This document shows, in pieces, positions 30,690 to 40,078 of a stretch of 64,000 nucleotides of DNA (position 1 is its first letter; every line of letters begins with the position of its first letter). Where the stretch lies: the NCBI RefSeq assembly GCF_009299485.1, contig NZ_WBSO01000012.1, positions 25,507 through 89,506 on the forward strand, in the 5' to 3' direction. The stretch is from Bifidobacterium apri. Its GTDB lineage: Bacteria > Actinomycetota > Actinomycetes > Actinomycetales > Bifidobacteriaceae. The notes beneath the pieces were generated by a model that was not told where the DNA came from, ran no database searches, and saw only the letters and a list, made by a program, of their open reading frames with translations. The translations under genes and the position numbers were made by a program.

Positions 30690-33431
30690 TTACAACGCTT
30701 TGCGATAGAGCTCGGAGATATCCTCCGCGCCGATTTCGGTACGCGTGTTGGCGATATTAGCCGGGGAAACCTTCATGGCGTTCTCCGTAAGCCACGGGAT
30801 GTCCGATTCGCTGATGCCCAATTCGCTGAGCGTCACGTCGAGTCCGATCTTGCGTTCGAAACCGCGGATTTTCTCGGCGCAATCCTCGGCGGTATACCCG
30901 CCCATCAATCGTGCCAGCCTGCCGAACTTGAATCGGTCGCCCTGCCACGTGGCATCCACCACGGTCGGGGCGAGCGCCGCAAGTCCCTTGCCATGCGTCA
31001 CATTCTTCAAACCGGAAACCGGGTGTTCCATGGCGTGCGTCAGCGTGATGCCAGCCGTGCCGATCACAAGACCACCGATGGTGGCTGCCTGGGACATGCG
31101 TTCCCAATCCTTGAGCGTGCCTGTTCCGGCGACGAGCCGCGGCAGGCTGTCAAGAATAAGCGGCAGCGCGTAGAGTGCGAGCGCATCGGTGAACGGTTGA
31201 GCGTTCTTGGCGGTATATGCCTCGAAGCAGTGGCAGAAGGCGTCGAAACCAACGGCGGCAAGCTGCTGCTTGGGCATGGTCATCATAGCCTCGGGGTCCA
31301 CGATCGAGCGTTTAGCCATGATTGCCGGGCACCGCAGCGACTTCTTGTCGCCGTTCTCCGGATTCGTCAACACGGCGAACCCGTTGGCTTCGGAACCGGA
31401 ACCGCAGGTGGTGGGGATGAGCACGAGCGGCAGCGCCACATCGCTGGACTTGCGCCCGTAGATGTAATCGTTGATATCGCCGTCGTTCTTCGCCATGAAC
31501 GCGATGCCCTTGGCGCAATCCATCACCGAGCCGCCGCCCAGGCCGACAATCATGTCGTAACCGCCGTCCTTCGCGATGCGTGCGCCCTCTTCGACTGTTG
31601 TCGTCAGCGGGTTCGCCGATGCCTTGTCGAACAAGCCGGTGGTGATTCCCGCAGCCGTGAGCGAATTGTTGACTTTGTCGTACACGCCGGTTTTCTTGGC
31701 GCTGGTATGGCCGGTGACGACCAGCGCCTTGGAGCCGAGCGGCTTGGCGAGTTCGCCGGTCTGTGCCAGCGTGCCCGCGCCGAAGGTGAGATTCACCGGT
31801 GCGTAGTAGCTGAACGTGCGTGCCGTAGGCTGGTCGGCGGTTGTGGCGGCGGCCGTGACCGCGGATACTGCGGCGGTGACCTCCGCTTGACCGATTGTGG
31901 CGACTTTGGCCGGTGCGGTGGTTGCGGTGGTTTCGGCGGCTTCGCCGGCGGCGATGGAGGCTGCGGCGGAACGCTCGCGGGCGTAATCCTTGTCGAGTTC
32001 GTCGTTGGCGACTTCAACCAAGGTGCCGAATTTCTTGCCATAGCGTGCCTTGCACACGAAGTAGAAGACCACGCCGAGCAGCGCCCAGCCGCCGACGAAC
32101 GCCCATTCGGTGGGGACGAGGGCCGCCGCGCTGCCGGGGATGCAGTACATGATGACCATGAACGCCGACATGGCGATGGCCATGAAGCCTACGAACTTGT
32201 AATGCTTGACCTTGTACGGGCGCGGCATGTCCGGTGCCTTCTTACGCAGGATCACGAAGGAGATCGCGACCATGCAGTAGGCGACGCAGCATGCGAGGTT
32301 GCCGGCGTCCACGATCCATACGAGCATTTTGCGTCCGAGCAGTGGCGCCAGGCAGCTGAGCAGGCCGATCAAGCCGATGGCCACCCATGGGGTCTTGTAC
32401 TTGGAATGCAGCTTGCCGAATACAGGCGGAATCATGTAGGACACGGCCATGGAGTACATGGCGCGGCTTCCGCCGATCATGAAGGAGTTCCATGAGGTCA
32501 CCACGCCGCACAAGCCGCCGACGATCAGCACTTTGGCCATGATGTCGGTGCGGAAGGCGCGTGCCATGGCGTCAGCGGTGACTAGGCCGCTGCCGGAGCT
32601 TTCCGATTGCGCGATGGCCTCGGGGCTGAGCACATATCCGACGGCGAAGATGATGAGCACATAGAACGCGACGGCGAGAAGAATCGACAGCAGCAGCATT
32701 TTCGCGATTTTCTTGAGCGGCACGTTGATTTCCTCCGCCGCCTGCGGAATCACGTCGAAACCGATGAAGTAGAACGGGGTCATCATCGCGACACGCAGAA
32801 TATTGCCGAACACGCTCGCGGTGTTGCCGCCGACAAACGCCTGCCCTTCAAGGTTGGATGGGTTGCCGCTGATCACGGAACCGGCGATCAGCAGAATACC
32901 CGCACCGCCGATCACGCAGGTGAGAACGGTCTGTACGATGGCTGCGGTTTTCGCGCCGCGGACGTTGATATAGGTGATGAACACGGCCATGATGATGGCC
33001 ACGGCGAGCCAGGACGCGTAGATGTCGAATCCTGCGACCGTGTACAGATACCCTTGCAGGAAGCTTGGGAACAGATAGGTGATGATCGTCGGCATGGCGC
33101 ACGCTTCGAAGCATACGACGCTGACATAGCCGAGGATGATGGCCCATGTGCATACAAAGGATCCGGTCGGCCCCATGGCGCGGTAGCTGAAGACGTGCTC
33201 GCCGCCGCAGTCTGGCATGGCAGGTGTCAGTTCGGCGTAGGTCAGGCCGATGAAGAAGATCATCACGCCGCCCAGCACGAAGCCGAGCATGGCGCCGATG
33301 ACGCCGCCGCGGTCGATCCAGTCGCCGCTGGAGACGACCCACGCCCAACCGATCATGGCGCCGAAGGCGATGACGAGGATATCCCAGACGTTGAAAACCT
33401 TATCGAATTCCGATGATTTCTTGTCAGTCAT
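30690..33431 (-). CDS. amino acid permease fused to iron-containing alcohol dehydrogenase
   Basis: One uninterrupted frame of 913 aa (from ATG 33431; a GTG 9 bases upstream sits too close to the AGAGG site). Residues ~15-465 form an APC-type amino acid permease with 12 predicted membrane helices, starting VFNVWDILVIAFGAMIGWAW. A ~65-residue Ala/Thr-rich linker follows. Residues ~535-913 are a complete group III alcohol dehydrogenase: GLGGGSVMDCAKG for nucleotide binding, and iron ligands in GFDAFCHCFEAY, THAMEHPVSG and THGKGLA. Twelve helices put both ends in the cytoplasm, so the dehydrogenase would face the cytosol. With gabT nearby, import of GABA and reduction of succinate semialdehyde to 4-hydroxybutyrate is a reasonable inference; substrate specificity is not readable from sequence. 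Confidence 0.88.
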   Translation of the reverse strand: MTDKKSSEFDKVFNVWDILVIAFGAMIGWAWVVSSGDWIDRGGVIGAMLGFVLGGVMIFFIGLTYAELTPAMPDCGGEHVFSYRAMGPTGSFVCTWAIILGYVSVVCFEACAMPTIITYLFPSFLQGYLYTVAGFDIYASWLAVAIIMAVFITYINVRGAKTAAIVQTVLTCVIGGAGILLIAGSVISGNPSNLEGQAFVGGNTASVFGNILRVAMMTPFYFIGFDVIPQAAEEINVPLKKIAKMLLLSILLAVAFYVLIIFAVGYVLSPEAIAQSESSGSGLVTADAMARAFRTDIMAKVLIVGGLCGVVTSWNSFMIGGSRAMYSMAVSYMIPPVFGKLHSKYKTPWVAIGLIGLLSCLAPLLGRKMLVWIVDAGNLACCVAYCMVAISFVILRKKAPDMPRPYKVKHYKFVGFMAIAMSAFMVIMYCIPGSAAALVPTEWAFVGGWALLGVVFYFVCKARYGKKFGTLVEVANDELDKDYARERSAAASIAAGEAAETTATTAPAKVATIGQAEVTAAVSAVTAAATTADQPTARTFSYYAPVNLTFGAGTLAQTGELAKPLGSKALVVTGHTSAKKTGVYDKVNNSLTAAGITTGLFDKASANPLTTTVEEGARIAKDGGYDMIVGLGGGSVMDCAKGIAFMAKNDGDINDYIYGRKSSDVALPLVLIPTTCGSGSEANGFAVLTNPENGDKKSLRCPAIMAKRSIVDPEAMMTMPKQQLAAVGFDAFCHCFEAYTAKNAQPFTDALALYALPLILDSLPRLVAGTGTLKDWERMSQAATIGGLVIGTAGITLTHAMEHPVSGLKNVTHGKGLAALAPTVVDATWQGDRFKFGRLARLMGGYTAEDCAEKIRGFERKIGLDVTLSELGISESDIPWLTENAMKVSPANIANTRTEIGAEDISELYRKAL

Positions 33432-33449
33432 TTGGTTCACTTCCTCTCG

Positions 33450-34052
33450 TCACTCGCCCAGCATTTCGACGAGCGTCAGCAGGTATTTCGCGGTTTTGTC
33501 CCATCCGAGCAGGCTGGTGTCGAGCAGCAGGTCGCGCTGGCTGCGGTCGCCGCGGTGGGTGCCGGTGATGTACTTGTGCCGCGAATGGTTGAGTTCATCG
33601 TTGTATTCGACGATTTCCTTGGCTTTTTTGGCGTCCACGTGGTCTTGTTCCATGATGGATTCGATGCGCACGTCCTTCGGTGCGTACAGGAACACGTCGA
33701 GCACATCGTCGCGGTCGCGTAGCAGGTAGTTGGCGGAACGGCCGATGATGACGCATGATGATTTTTCGGCGAGGTCGTTGATGACCTCGGATTGGGTGAA
33801 GATGACGCGGTTGCTCAGATTCGCGTAGCGCGGGCCGAGGGATGTTTCGAAGGCATACTGGACGTTCGTTTTCTGATCGGCCTGCTCGACGAGACCACGG
33901 CTGACACCCAGTTGGTTGACGACCTTGTCGACCAGGTCGCGGTCGTAGTATTCGATGCCTAGTGCGTCGGCGAGCATTTTGCCGATTTGCGGGCCGCCGG
34001 CGCCGTATTCGCAGCCGATGGTGATGATGAAGTGGTCCGGGTTGAATTTCAT
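33450..34052 (-). CDS. cytidylate kinase-like family protein
   Basis: 200-aa P-loop protein with the family's N-terminal ITIGCEYGAGGPQIGKML followed by YYDRDLVDKV and the later VIIGRSANYLLRDRDD and VFLYAPKDVRI. It resembles cytidylate kinase but lacks the canonical G-x4-GK[ST] loop, as is usual for this family of unassigned function. ATG 34052 has AAGGAG 8 nt upstream. It ends 18 bp before the permease-dehydrogenase start, so they form an operon; its role there is unknown, possibly regulatory. Confidence 0.75.
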   Translation of the reverse strand: MKFNPDHFIITIGCEYGAGGPQIGKMLADALGIEYYDRDLVDKVVNQLGVSRGLVEQADQKTNVQYAFETSLGPRYANLSNRVIFTQSEVINDLAEKSSCVIIGRSANYLLRDRDDVLDVFLYAPKDVRIESIMEQDHVDAKKAKEIVEYNDELNHSRHKYITGTHRGDRSQRDLLLDTSLLGWDKTAKYLLTLVEMLGE

Positions 34053-35048
34053 CGTGCCATCTCCTTGATGCCCTTGATATCTGTGGCGTGCTTGAGGCCA
34101 TAGATATCGGAAGTCTTGGCTGTATAGCCGAGGTGTGGGTCACAGGCACGGCAATCGTCCCGCGCCATGGTCCAGGTGTCTGCGAATCTCATGCGATCCT
34201 CTTTCGTGATGCAATCGCGCGTCGGGATGCGTTTCGGCGGCTGTCTGACGTGGGCGGCGCGATGGGTCGCATGCGTCTTGCCGATGCCGTCAGTCAGGCC
34301 GATGTCATCTCCTTGGTCGGGTGCGCGCGTGGGATGTGCTCAGATCTCGTGTGCCCGCGACAATCTTGTGGATCGGTGGAGGACCTGTGAAACCTGTTCT
34401 TTTGTTATAAAAGTGGAAGGTTTCGTGTGTTTCCCGTCATTCATGCGCCGATTACGCGTGCGGAACACGGATGTAACAATCGGTGTGAGCATGAGCCGGA
34501 TGTGTTGTCTTGACACGTGTTGTAGGGGTGCGGGGTACGCGCCGGGAGGTGTGGAACGTGTGCAGGGGACGTTCCACATGCTGGACATGGACGGTTGATT
34601 TGTGAACATTCCGGGTGGTAACGGCGCGGTGTATTTGTCCAAGGAGACCAGTCGCTGTCATGGACATTTCCCCGTTGCGCTCAGGGCTTGTTCGCCATTG
34701 CTTTGGTCATGGTCAAGAAGCAAGAAGCGCATGGTCTCATCGCCCCGGGCATCTCAAGTTACGTTGTGAGCGCCGGCGATGGCTGGTATGCCTCCCATCG
34801 TGCCCCCATCGTGCCCCTAAACATCCGGACTGTTTGCACCCCCGCCAGGCAAGCAGTGTTGGCCGGCACAGCACGTTTCGCATCGGGACAGATCCGCTGT
34901 GCGGGGACGCGGGCGGACGCAACCGCTTCGCAACGATGGCTCGGATTGCGAGGGAACCGTGCGAAACCGCGCTGACCGCGGAATTGGGAGCACTGGTAGG
35001 TACGATGGAAAGCAGCATATTCATGTCAAAGAAGCGAGGACTACTACC
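34053..35048. other. 1-kb intergenic region between divergent operons
   Basis: No gene I can support in almost 1 kb between the minus-strand kinase/permease operon and glmM. It must hold both promoters. The clearest structure is an imperfect palindrome at 34389-34424: arms GAAACCT and AGGTTTC around an inner CTTTT-GTTAT-AAAAG. The AT-rich TTATAA in its centre stands out in this GC-rich DNA. No tRNA fold was found. Confidence 0.45.
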
Positions 35049-36452
35049 ATGCCGAAAATGTTCGGAACCGATGGTGTGCGCGGGCTGGCGAACAAGGATC
35101 TCACCGCCCGGTTGGCGTTGGACCTGGGCGACGCCGCCGTTCGTGTACTCGGTCAGGCCGATGCACCGAGAAGCGAGGACGACCATGACGTGCATTCCGA
35201 GGGGCGGCGCCGCGCGTTGGTGGGGCGCGACACCCGTGTTTCCGGCGACTTTCTGTCGTCTGCGTTGTCGGCGGGTATGAGCGCCGGCGGCTTCGACGTC
35301 ATCGATGTCGGCATCATTCCGACCCCGGGCATCGCGTTCCTCACCTCCGTGCTCAACGTTGAGATGGGCGCGGTGATATCCGCATCCCACAACCCGATGC
35401 CTGACAACGGCATCAAATTCTTCGCCCGCGGCGGTTTCAAACTGCCTGACAGCAAGGAAGACGAGATCGAAGCGGTACTCGGCAAGGATTGGGACCGCCC
35501 GACCGGAGCCGGCGTGGGGCGTGTCAGCCACGACACGGTGACCGCCACGAACCTGTACATTGACCATCTGGTCTCCACCATCGCCCCGGTCGTCGGACCG
35601 GAGAAAACCCAGCCGAAGCCGCTCGCCGGTCTGCGTCTGGTCGCTGATTGCGCCAACGGCGCCACATCCGTCGTCGCCCCGGAGGCATTGCGTCGCGCCG
35701 GCGCCGAAGTCATCGTGATCAACGCGTCCCCGGACGGCTACAATATCAACGATCACGCGGGGTCCACCCATCCTGAGCAGCTGCAGGCCATGGTCAAGGC
35801 CACCGGCAGCGCGATGGGCGTGGCCTTCGACGGTGACGCGGACCGTTGCCTCGCCGTGGACGAGGACGGCACCATGGTCAACGGTGATCAGATCATGGGC
35901 ATCCTCGCGCGCGCCAAGAAGCGTGAAGGCAAACTCAACCACGATACGCTCGTGGTGACGGTGATGAGCAATCTCGGTTTGAAACTCGCCCTCAAGGACA
36001 TGGGCATCAAAACCGTCCAGACCAACGTCGGCGACCGGTATGTGCTCGAAGAGATGCTGCGCGGCGACTATTCGCTGGGCGGCGAGCAGTCCGGCCACGT
36101 GATCAACCGCGAGTTCGCCACAACCGGCGACGGCACGCTGACGGCACTGACCCTGTGCAATGAAGTCGTCAAGACCGGCAAGAGCCTCAAACAGCTTGCC
36201 GCCGACTTCCCGCAGCTGCCGCAGCAGCTGGTCAACGTCAAATGCGCCAACAAGCAGGCGGTCACAACGAATGCCGCCGTGCAGAAGGCAGTGGAACAGG
36301 AAACCGCATTGCTCGGGGAGACCGGCCGAGTGCTGCTGCGGCCGAGCGGCACCGAACCGCTGGTGCGCGTGATGGCTGAAGCCGCCACCCAGCAGCAGGC
36401 GGACGAGGTGTGCGACCGTTTGGCGAAGGTCGTCGCAGAGGAGCTGGCATGA
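35049..36452 (+). CDS. glmM: phosphoglucosamine mutase
   Basis: Interconverts glucosamine-6-phosphate and glucosamine-1-phosphate for UDP-GlcNAc and cell-wall synthesis; 467 aa. ATG 35049 follows GCGAGGA. Seen: MFGTDGVRG at the N-terminus, catalytic phosphoserine loop VISASHNPMPDNGIKFF, metal-binding FDGDADRCLAVD, sugar-specificity GEQSGHVI and phosphate-binding RPSGTEPLVRVM. A 13-residue insertion after VLGQAD (about residues 40-55, acidic and His-containing) is unusual. It overlaps the deformylase gene by 4 bp (ATGA). Confidence 0.96.
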   Translation: MPKMFGTDGVRGLANKDLTARLALDLGDAAVRVLGQADAPRSEDDHDVHSEGRRRALVGRDTRVSGDFLSSALSAGMSAGGFDVIDVGIIPTPGIAFLTSVLNVEMGAVISASHNPMPDNGIKFFARGGFKLPDSKEDEIEAVLGKDWDRPTGAGVGRVSHDTVTATNLYIDHLVSTIAPVVGPEKTQPKPLAGLRLVADCANGATSVVAPEALRRAGAEVIVINASPDGYNINDHAGSTHPEQLQAMVKATGSAMGVAFDGDADRCLAVDEDGTMVNGDQIMGILARAKKREGKLNHDTLVVTVMSNLGLKLALKDMGIKTVQTNVGDRYVLEEMLRGDYSLGGEQSGHVINREFATTGDGTLTALTLCNEVVKTGKSLKQLAADFPQLPQQLVNVKCANKQAVTTNAAVQKAVEQETALLGETGRVLLRPSGTEPLVRVMAEAATQQQADEVCDRLAKVVAEELA

Positions 36453-37111
36453 CCATGTTCACACGAGGTTCGAGTATTGATTTGGGGCTGAACCGTGCCG
36501 TCGAGAGCCTGCTCAGGTCCGGCGACAGTGAAGGCATTCTCCCGATCGTCCAAGTGGGTGAACCGGTGCTGCGTCAGCCGACGCGACGGTACAACGGGCA
36601 ACTGAGCAAGAACACCCTCACCAAGCTCATCCAGGCGATGCGCACCACCATGCTCGAAGCGCCGGGTGTTGGCCTTGCCGCCCCGCAAATCGGGCTTGGC
36701 ATTGCGCTTGCTGTAGTCGAGGATCATATTCGCGATGACCAGGATGATCCGCGTGAGATTTCCGAATTCCCGTTCCATGCGATCATCAATCCGTCTTATC
36801 AGCCGATCGGCACGGAAACGCGCAGCTTCTACGAGGGTTGCCTGAGCTTTGACGGCTATCAGGCGGTGCGCAAGCGTTGGCGCAATATCACCGCCCGCTG
36901 GCAGGATGTGGACGGCACGTGGCATGAGGAGCAGTTGCACGGCTGGCCAGCTCGCATTTTCCAGCATGAGACCGATCATCTCAGCGGCGAGCTGTATATC
37001 GACCGGGCGCAGATCCGGTCGCTGGCCACTGAAGAGAACGTTGAGGACTACTGGTGCGATGACCCGGTTCCGATCGCCGCGGCGAGGGAACTCGGATTCA
37101 AGCTCAGCTGA
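36449..37111 (+). CDS. def: peptide deformylase
   Basis: Metallohydrolase that removes the formyl group from new proteins, 220 aa from ATG 36449 (GAGGAG just upstream, 4-bp overlap with glmM). All three motifs are present: GVGLAAPQIG, EGCLSF and QHETDHLSGELY. It is somewhat longer than usual, with ~35 extra residues before PIVQVGEPVLRQP. It is followed directly by hairpin array C. Confidence 0.95.
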   Translation: MTMFTRGSSIDLGLNRAVESLLRSGDSEGILPIVQVGEPVLRQPTRRYNGQLSKNTLTKLIQAMRTTMLEAPGVGLAAPQIGLGIALAVVEDHIRDDQDDPREISEFPFHAIINPSYQPIGTETRSFYEGCLSFDGYQAVRKRWRNITARWQDVDGTWHEEQLHGWPARIFQHETDHLSGELYIDRAQIRSLATEENVEDYWCDDPVPIAAARELGFKLS

Positions 37112-37217
37112 GTGAGGCAGCAGGCTCCTTGGCATACGCGACTGAGCTGTTGTCGCATCGCCTGACGCCTGCCCGGTGACGCTGCGCTGCACCGCCCGTC
37201 CGGCGGCCACCCCTCTA

Positions 37218-37648
37218 CAAACTGGTTACGCTGACGACGGTCTTAGCGTAGCCGGTTTGTGTATGGGCGGTCGCTCTTCTGCAAACTGGTTACGCTGGCG
37301 GCGGTTTCAGCGTAGCGAGTTTGTATAAGGGCGGCCAGTCTTCTGCAAACTGGTTACGCTGACGATGGCCTCTGCGTAGCCAGTTTGTGTATGGGCGGTC
37401 GCTCTTCTGCAAACTGGTTACGTTGACGGCGGTTTCAGCGTAGCGAGTTTGTGGAAGGGCGGCGGCCAGTCTTCTGCAAACTGGTTACGCTGACGACGGT
37501 CTGAGCGTAGCGAGTTTGTGGAAGGGCGGTCGCTCTTCTGCAAACTGGTTACGCTGGCGGTGGTCTTTGCGTAGCCGGTTTGTGAGAGGGCGGTCGCTCT
37601 TCTGCAAACTGGTTACGCTGACGACGGTTTGAGCGTAGCTAGTTTGTG
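37218..37648 (+). repeat. hairpin repeat array C (7 units, 64-bp period)
   Basis: Seven 44-nt units begin at 37218, 37282, 37346, 37410, 37477, 37541 and 37605. The period is 64 bp except once (67 bp, an extra GGC), because the spacers here are about 20 nt with the recurring word GGGCGGTCGCTCTTCTG or a variant. Unit arms are CAAACTGGTTACGCTG and (C)AGCGTAGCNNGTTTG, pairing over 14-16 bp. The array lies between def and a convergent gene and fills the whole gap. Same family as A, B and D but with a different spacer. Confidence 0.92.
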
Positions 37649-37671
37649 GAAGAGTGGCCGCCGACGCAGGC

Positions 37672-38769
37672 TCACTGTTCGTGCGCGAGCTCGTATTGCG
37701 CCAGATCAAGGATGGTGTGCCATTCGTCCGGCGCCAACTGGGGTGGAATCAACGCCATCTGCTGATACGGGTCGTCGGCGAGCACACGACCGGCGAAATC
37801 CCGCAGCTGACGCCATTGCCCGCGCCTGATGAGCTGAGCCGCATACGCGTCGGCCATCGGCTCGATGTCACTGTGCTCGCTGAGCATGCGGTCAGCCTGG
37901 TCGTCTTCGCCGCACATACGCAACACGTCGTGCTGCAGCAGAAGCATCGACATATCAAACTGTTCGCGGATACCGCTTGCGGATACATCAACCAGATTCC
38001 CCTCGGAATCCATCATGAGATTGCCCGCCGGATCATCCCGGTCGTTGGAACGAATATCACGTTCGACCGATGCCATGGTCGCCTGCGCCCGATCGATGGC
38101 ATCGTAGACGAACACCCGCGTGTCATCCCATTGGGCGAACGGCAGCGAACACGCGATGAGTTGGACCATTTGCACCGGGTTGAACCGAAAATCCTCCTGA
38201 CAGGCGGCTGAAACGATTTCGGAGAGCGCTTGCCCTCCGGTGACCGGATCGGCATGCTGGGCCACACTGTCGAAGTAGATGCGCGTCTCGTCAATCAGGC
38301 GTTTGAGATAGGACAGCCCTTCGCCTTCCCGATCGGCGATGCTGCCGAGGAATGAGGATGTCGTGGTCAGCGCGGTGGCGAGATTACCGGCGGCGTCGCG
38401 CCATCTGGTGCTCATCAGCGCGTTCCCGACCACTGCTTCGACCCCGGACAAGGCTCCGGTGCTGTAGTAGAACGTCGGCATGTCCGCGCGATTGATGCCG
38501 TCGCTGCCGTCCGCCTGCGGGGTGGGGCTGAGCGAATCCATCGCCCGAAGATACCAGCGGATCGGCGCATCGATGGTTTGCTTCGCCTCTTCAGGAGGCG
38601 CAACGGGGATGTTTTCGCGCTCGACGTCATCGCTCTGCGCGTCATCGTGGATGGAGCGATCCCACAGGAAGGTCGGTCCCTGCAAACCGGAATGGTTCAG
38701 CAAGTCGTTGGCGAAGTCTCGCAATGCTTCGAAATGTTGGGGTGGTGTCGTGGGTTCGGGTTCGGTCAT
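37672..38769 (-). CDS. hypothetical protein
   Basis: 365-aa protein I do not recognise. ATG 38769 is chosen because AGAAGGA lies just upstream. The sequence is acidic, without signal peptide or membrane helices, and looks mainly helical; the N-terminal ~40 residues are Pro/Glu-rich. It contains two tryptophan-bearing segments (APIRWYLRAMDSL and IRRGQWRQLRDFAGRVLADD) and ends in LAQYELAHEQ. No catalytic motif stands out. Array C lies immediately downstream and the EEP gene is divergent. Confidence 0.6.
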   Translation of the reverse strand: MTEPEPTTPPQHFEALRDFANDLLNHSGLQGPTFLWDRSIHDDAQSDDVERENIPVAPPEEAKQTIDAPIRWYLRAMDSLSPTPQADGSDGINRADMPTFYYSTGALSGVEAVVGNALMSTRWRDAAGNLATALTTTSSFLGSIADREGEGLSYLKRLIDETRIYFDSVAQHADPVTGGQALSEIVSAACQEDFRFNPVQMVQLIACSLPFAQWDDTRVFVYDAIDRAQATMASVERDIRSNDRDDPAGNLMMDSEGNLVDVSASGIREQFDMSMLLLQHDVLRMCGEDDQADRMLSEHSDIEPMADAYAAQLIRRGQWRQLRDFAGRVLADDPYQQMALIPPQLAPDEWHTILDLAQYELAHEQ

Positions 38770-38906
38770 GCCGGTCCTTCTCATGTCGGTTGGTTCAAGC
38801 ATAGCCGACTGGTGAGTATTGCGCGATGGTTTGTCTGCCTGTCGCCCGCGGCGCGCGTTCGCACAGTAGAGTGGTGAGGGCATATGATCCAGGAAACGGA
38901 GATGTG

Positions 38907-39947
38907 ATGGCCCGAACCCCCAACTCGTCCGCGCCCGCAGCCAGGCCGAAACGCAGACGCCTGTTGTCTGGCCTGCTTGCGGCATTGCTGATGATTGTCG
39001 CCGTGCTGGGAACGGTGGCGCGGGCGTTGCCTGCCGATTTGCAAGCTTTGCCGTACGTCCCGGTCGTCGTTTCGCTCGCCCCGTGGTTTGCACTGATTGC
39101 TGCGCTGGCGTTGCTGCTCGCGTTGTTCTCGAATCGTTGGATCGTGGCGTTGGTCGCTTTGGCGTGCGTCGCCGCTCAAGTATGGTGGCAGTCGCCGTTC
39201 TTCCGCCCCCAACAGGCGTTGTCCCAGGCGGCGGTGAGTGCGGTCGGGCAGGCTCATGCCGTGACTGGCGACCATTATGCGCGGGTGATGACGCTGAACG
39301 TGTTCAAGGGGCAGGCCGATCCCCAGGCGGTGGTTGATTTGGTGCGTGACGAGCGTGTCGAAGTGCTGGCCTTGCAAGAGACGACGGACGCTTTTGTCAA
39401 ACAGTTGGAAGCGGATGGGATCGGCGATTATCTGCCGTACTCGCAAGTCTCATCATCTGACGGCGTGTATGGCAACGGGCTGTGGTCTGCTGTGGCTCTT
39501 GACCGCCCGGTTGATGATGAGGTCAATTCCAGCGCCTCGTTTATGCCTGCGGGGACGGTCGATATGGGCGGTACGCCCGTGCGGTTCATTTCCGTGCACA
39601 CCACGTCTCCTCAGCCGGGGTATTGGTCCCAATGGAACAGGGCGTTGAACGAGCTGTCGCTCATGCAGCAGAAGACGGGTACCGCGTATGTGATGATGGG
39701 TGATTTCAACGCCACGTACGACCATGCGGTTTTTCGTGATGTGTTGGGTTCGCGATTCTCTGATGCAGCGCGGCAGGCAGGGCATGGGCTGGTGTTTACA
39801 TGGCCGGCGAACCGTACCGGCGTGCCGACATTCGCCGGTATTGACCATATTGTGATTGACCGCGGTATGGTCGCTGGGCAGGTGCAGTCAAAGCACGTCA
39901 ACGGTTCCGACCACGCTGCGCTGCTTGCTACGTTGCAAGTATCCTGA
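38907..39947 (+). CDS. membrane-anchored EEP-family phosphoesterase
   Basis: 346-aa protein with about three hydrophobic helices in residues 20-95, then an endonuclease/exonuclease/phosphatase domain. Catalytic residues are all visible: MTLNVFKG, LALQETTD, MMGDFNATYDH and GSDHAALLATL. The catalytic domain is probably extracytoplasmic given the odd number of helices. Family members cleave phosphodiesters or phosphomonoesters (nucleic acids, lipids); the substrate here is unknown. Start ATG 38907 follows GGAG at good spacing. Confidence 0.82.
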   Translation: MARTPNSSAPAARPKRRRLLSGLLAALLMIVAVLGTVARALPADLQALPYVPVVVSLAPWFALIAALALLLALFSNRWIVALVALACVAAQVWWQSPFFRPQQALSQAAVSAVGQAHAVTGDHYARVMTLNVFKGQADPQAVVDLVRDERVEVLALQETTDAFVKQLEADGIGDYLPYSQVSSSDGVYGNGLWSAVALDRPVDDEVNSSASFMPAGTVDMGGTPVRFISVHTTSPQPGYWSQWNRALNELSLMQQKTGTAYVMMGDFNATYDHAVFRDVLGSRFSDAARQAGHGLVFTWPANRTGVPTFAGIDHIVIDRGMVAGQVQSKHVNGSDHAALLATLQVS

Positions 39948-40078
39948 CCGGATCCGATGCTCCTGCGGTGTGATGCCGGCAGCGCACCGCGTGCACCAGG
40001 AGACGCGGACATGGTACTCGCGTTTTCGAGTGTCGTGGCGGCGCTGGATGCCGGCCGCACGCCGTGACATGGGGAATG

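Noticed and set aside
31800..32010. Permease-dehydrogenase fusion as a frameshift artefact
   Set aside because: The linker is a continuous Ala/Thr-rich coding stretch in one frame, with no stop, no ribosome site and no start codon of good quality for a separate dehydrogenase gene.
34053..35048. tRNA or structured RNA gene in the largest gap
   Set aside because: No cloverleaf-compatible set of stems and no GTTCRA-type T-loop was found; only short palindromes are present.
34615..35280. Plus-strand frame in the 1-kb gap before glmM
   Set aside because: It overlaps the start of glmM in another frame and has cysteine- and arginine-rich noise without a ribosome site.
37218..37648. Regularly spaced repeats as a CRISPR array
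   Set aside because: The repeated part is a variable 44-nt hairpin and the spacers between units are near-identical 8- or 20-nt sequences, not unique spacers. No cas gene is present.
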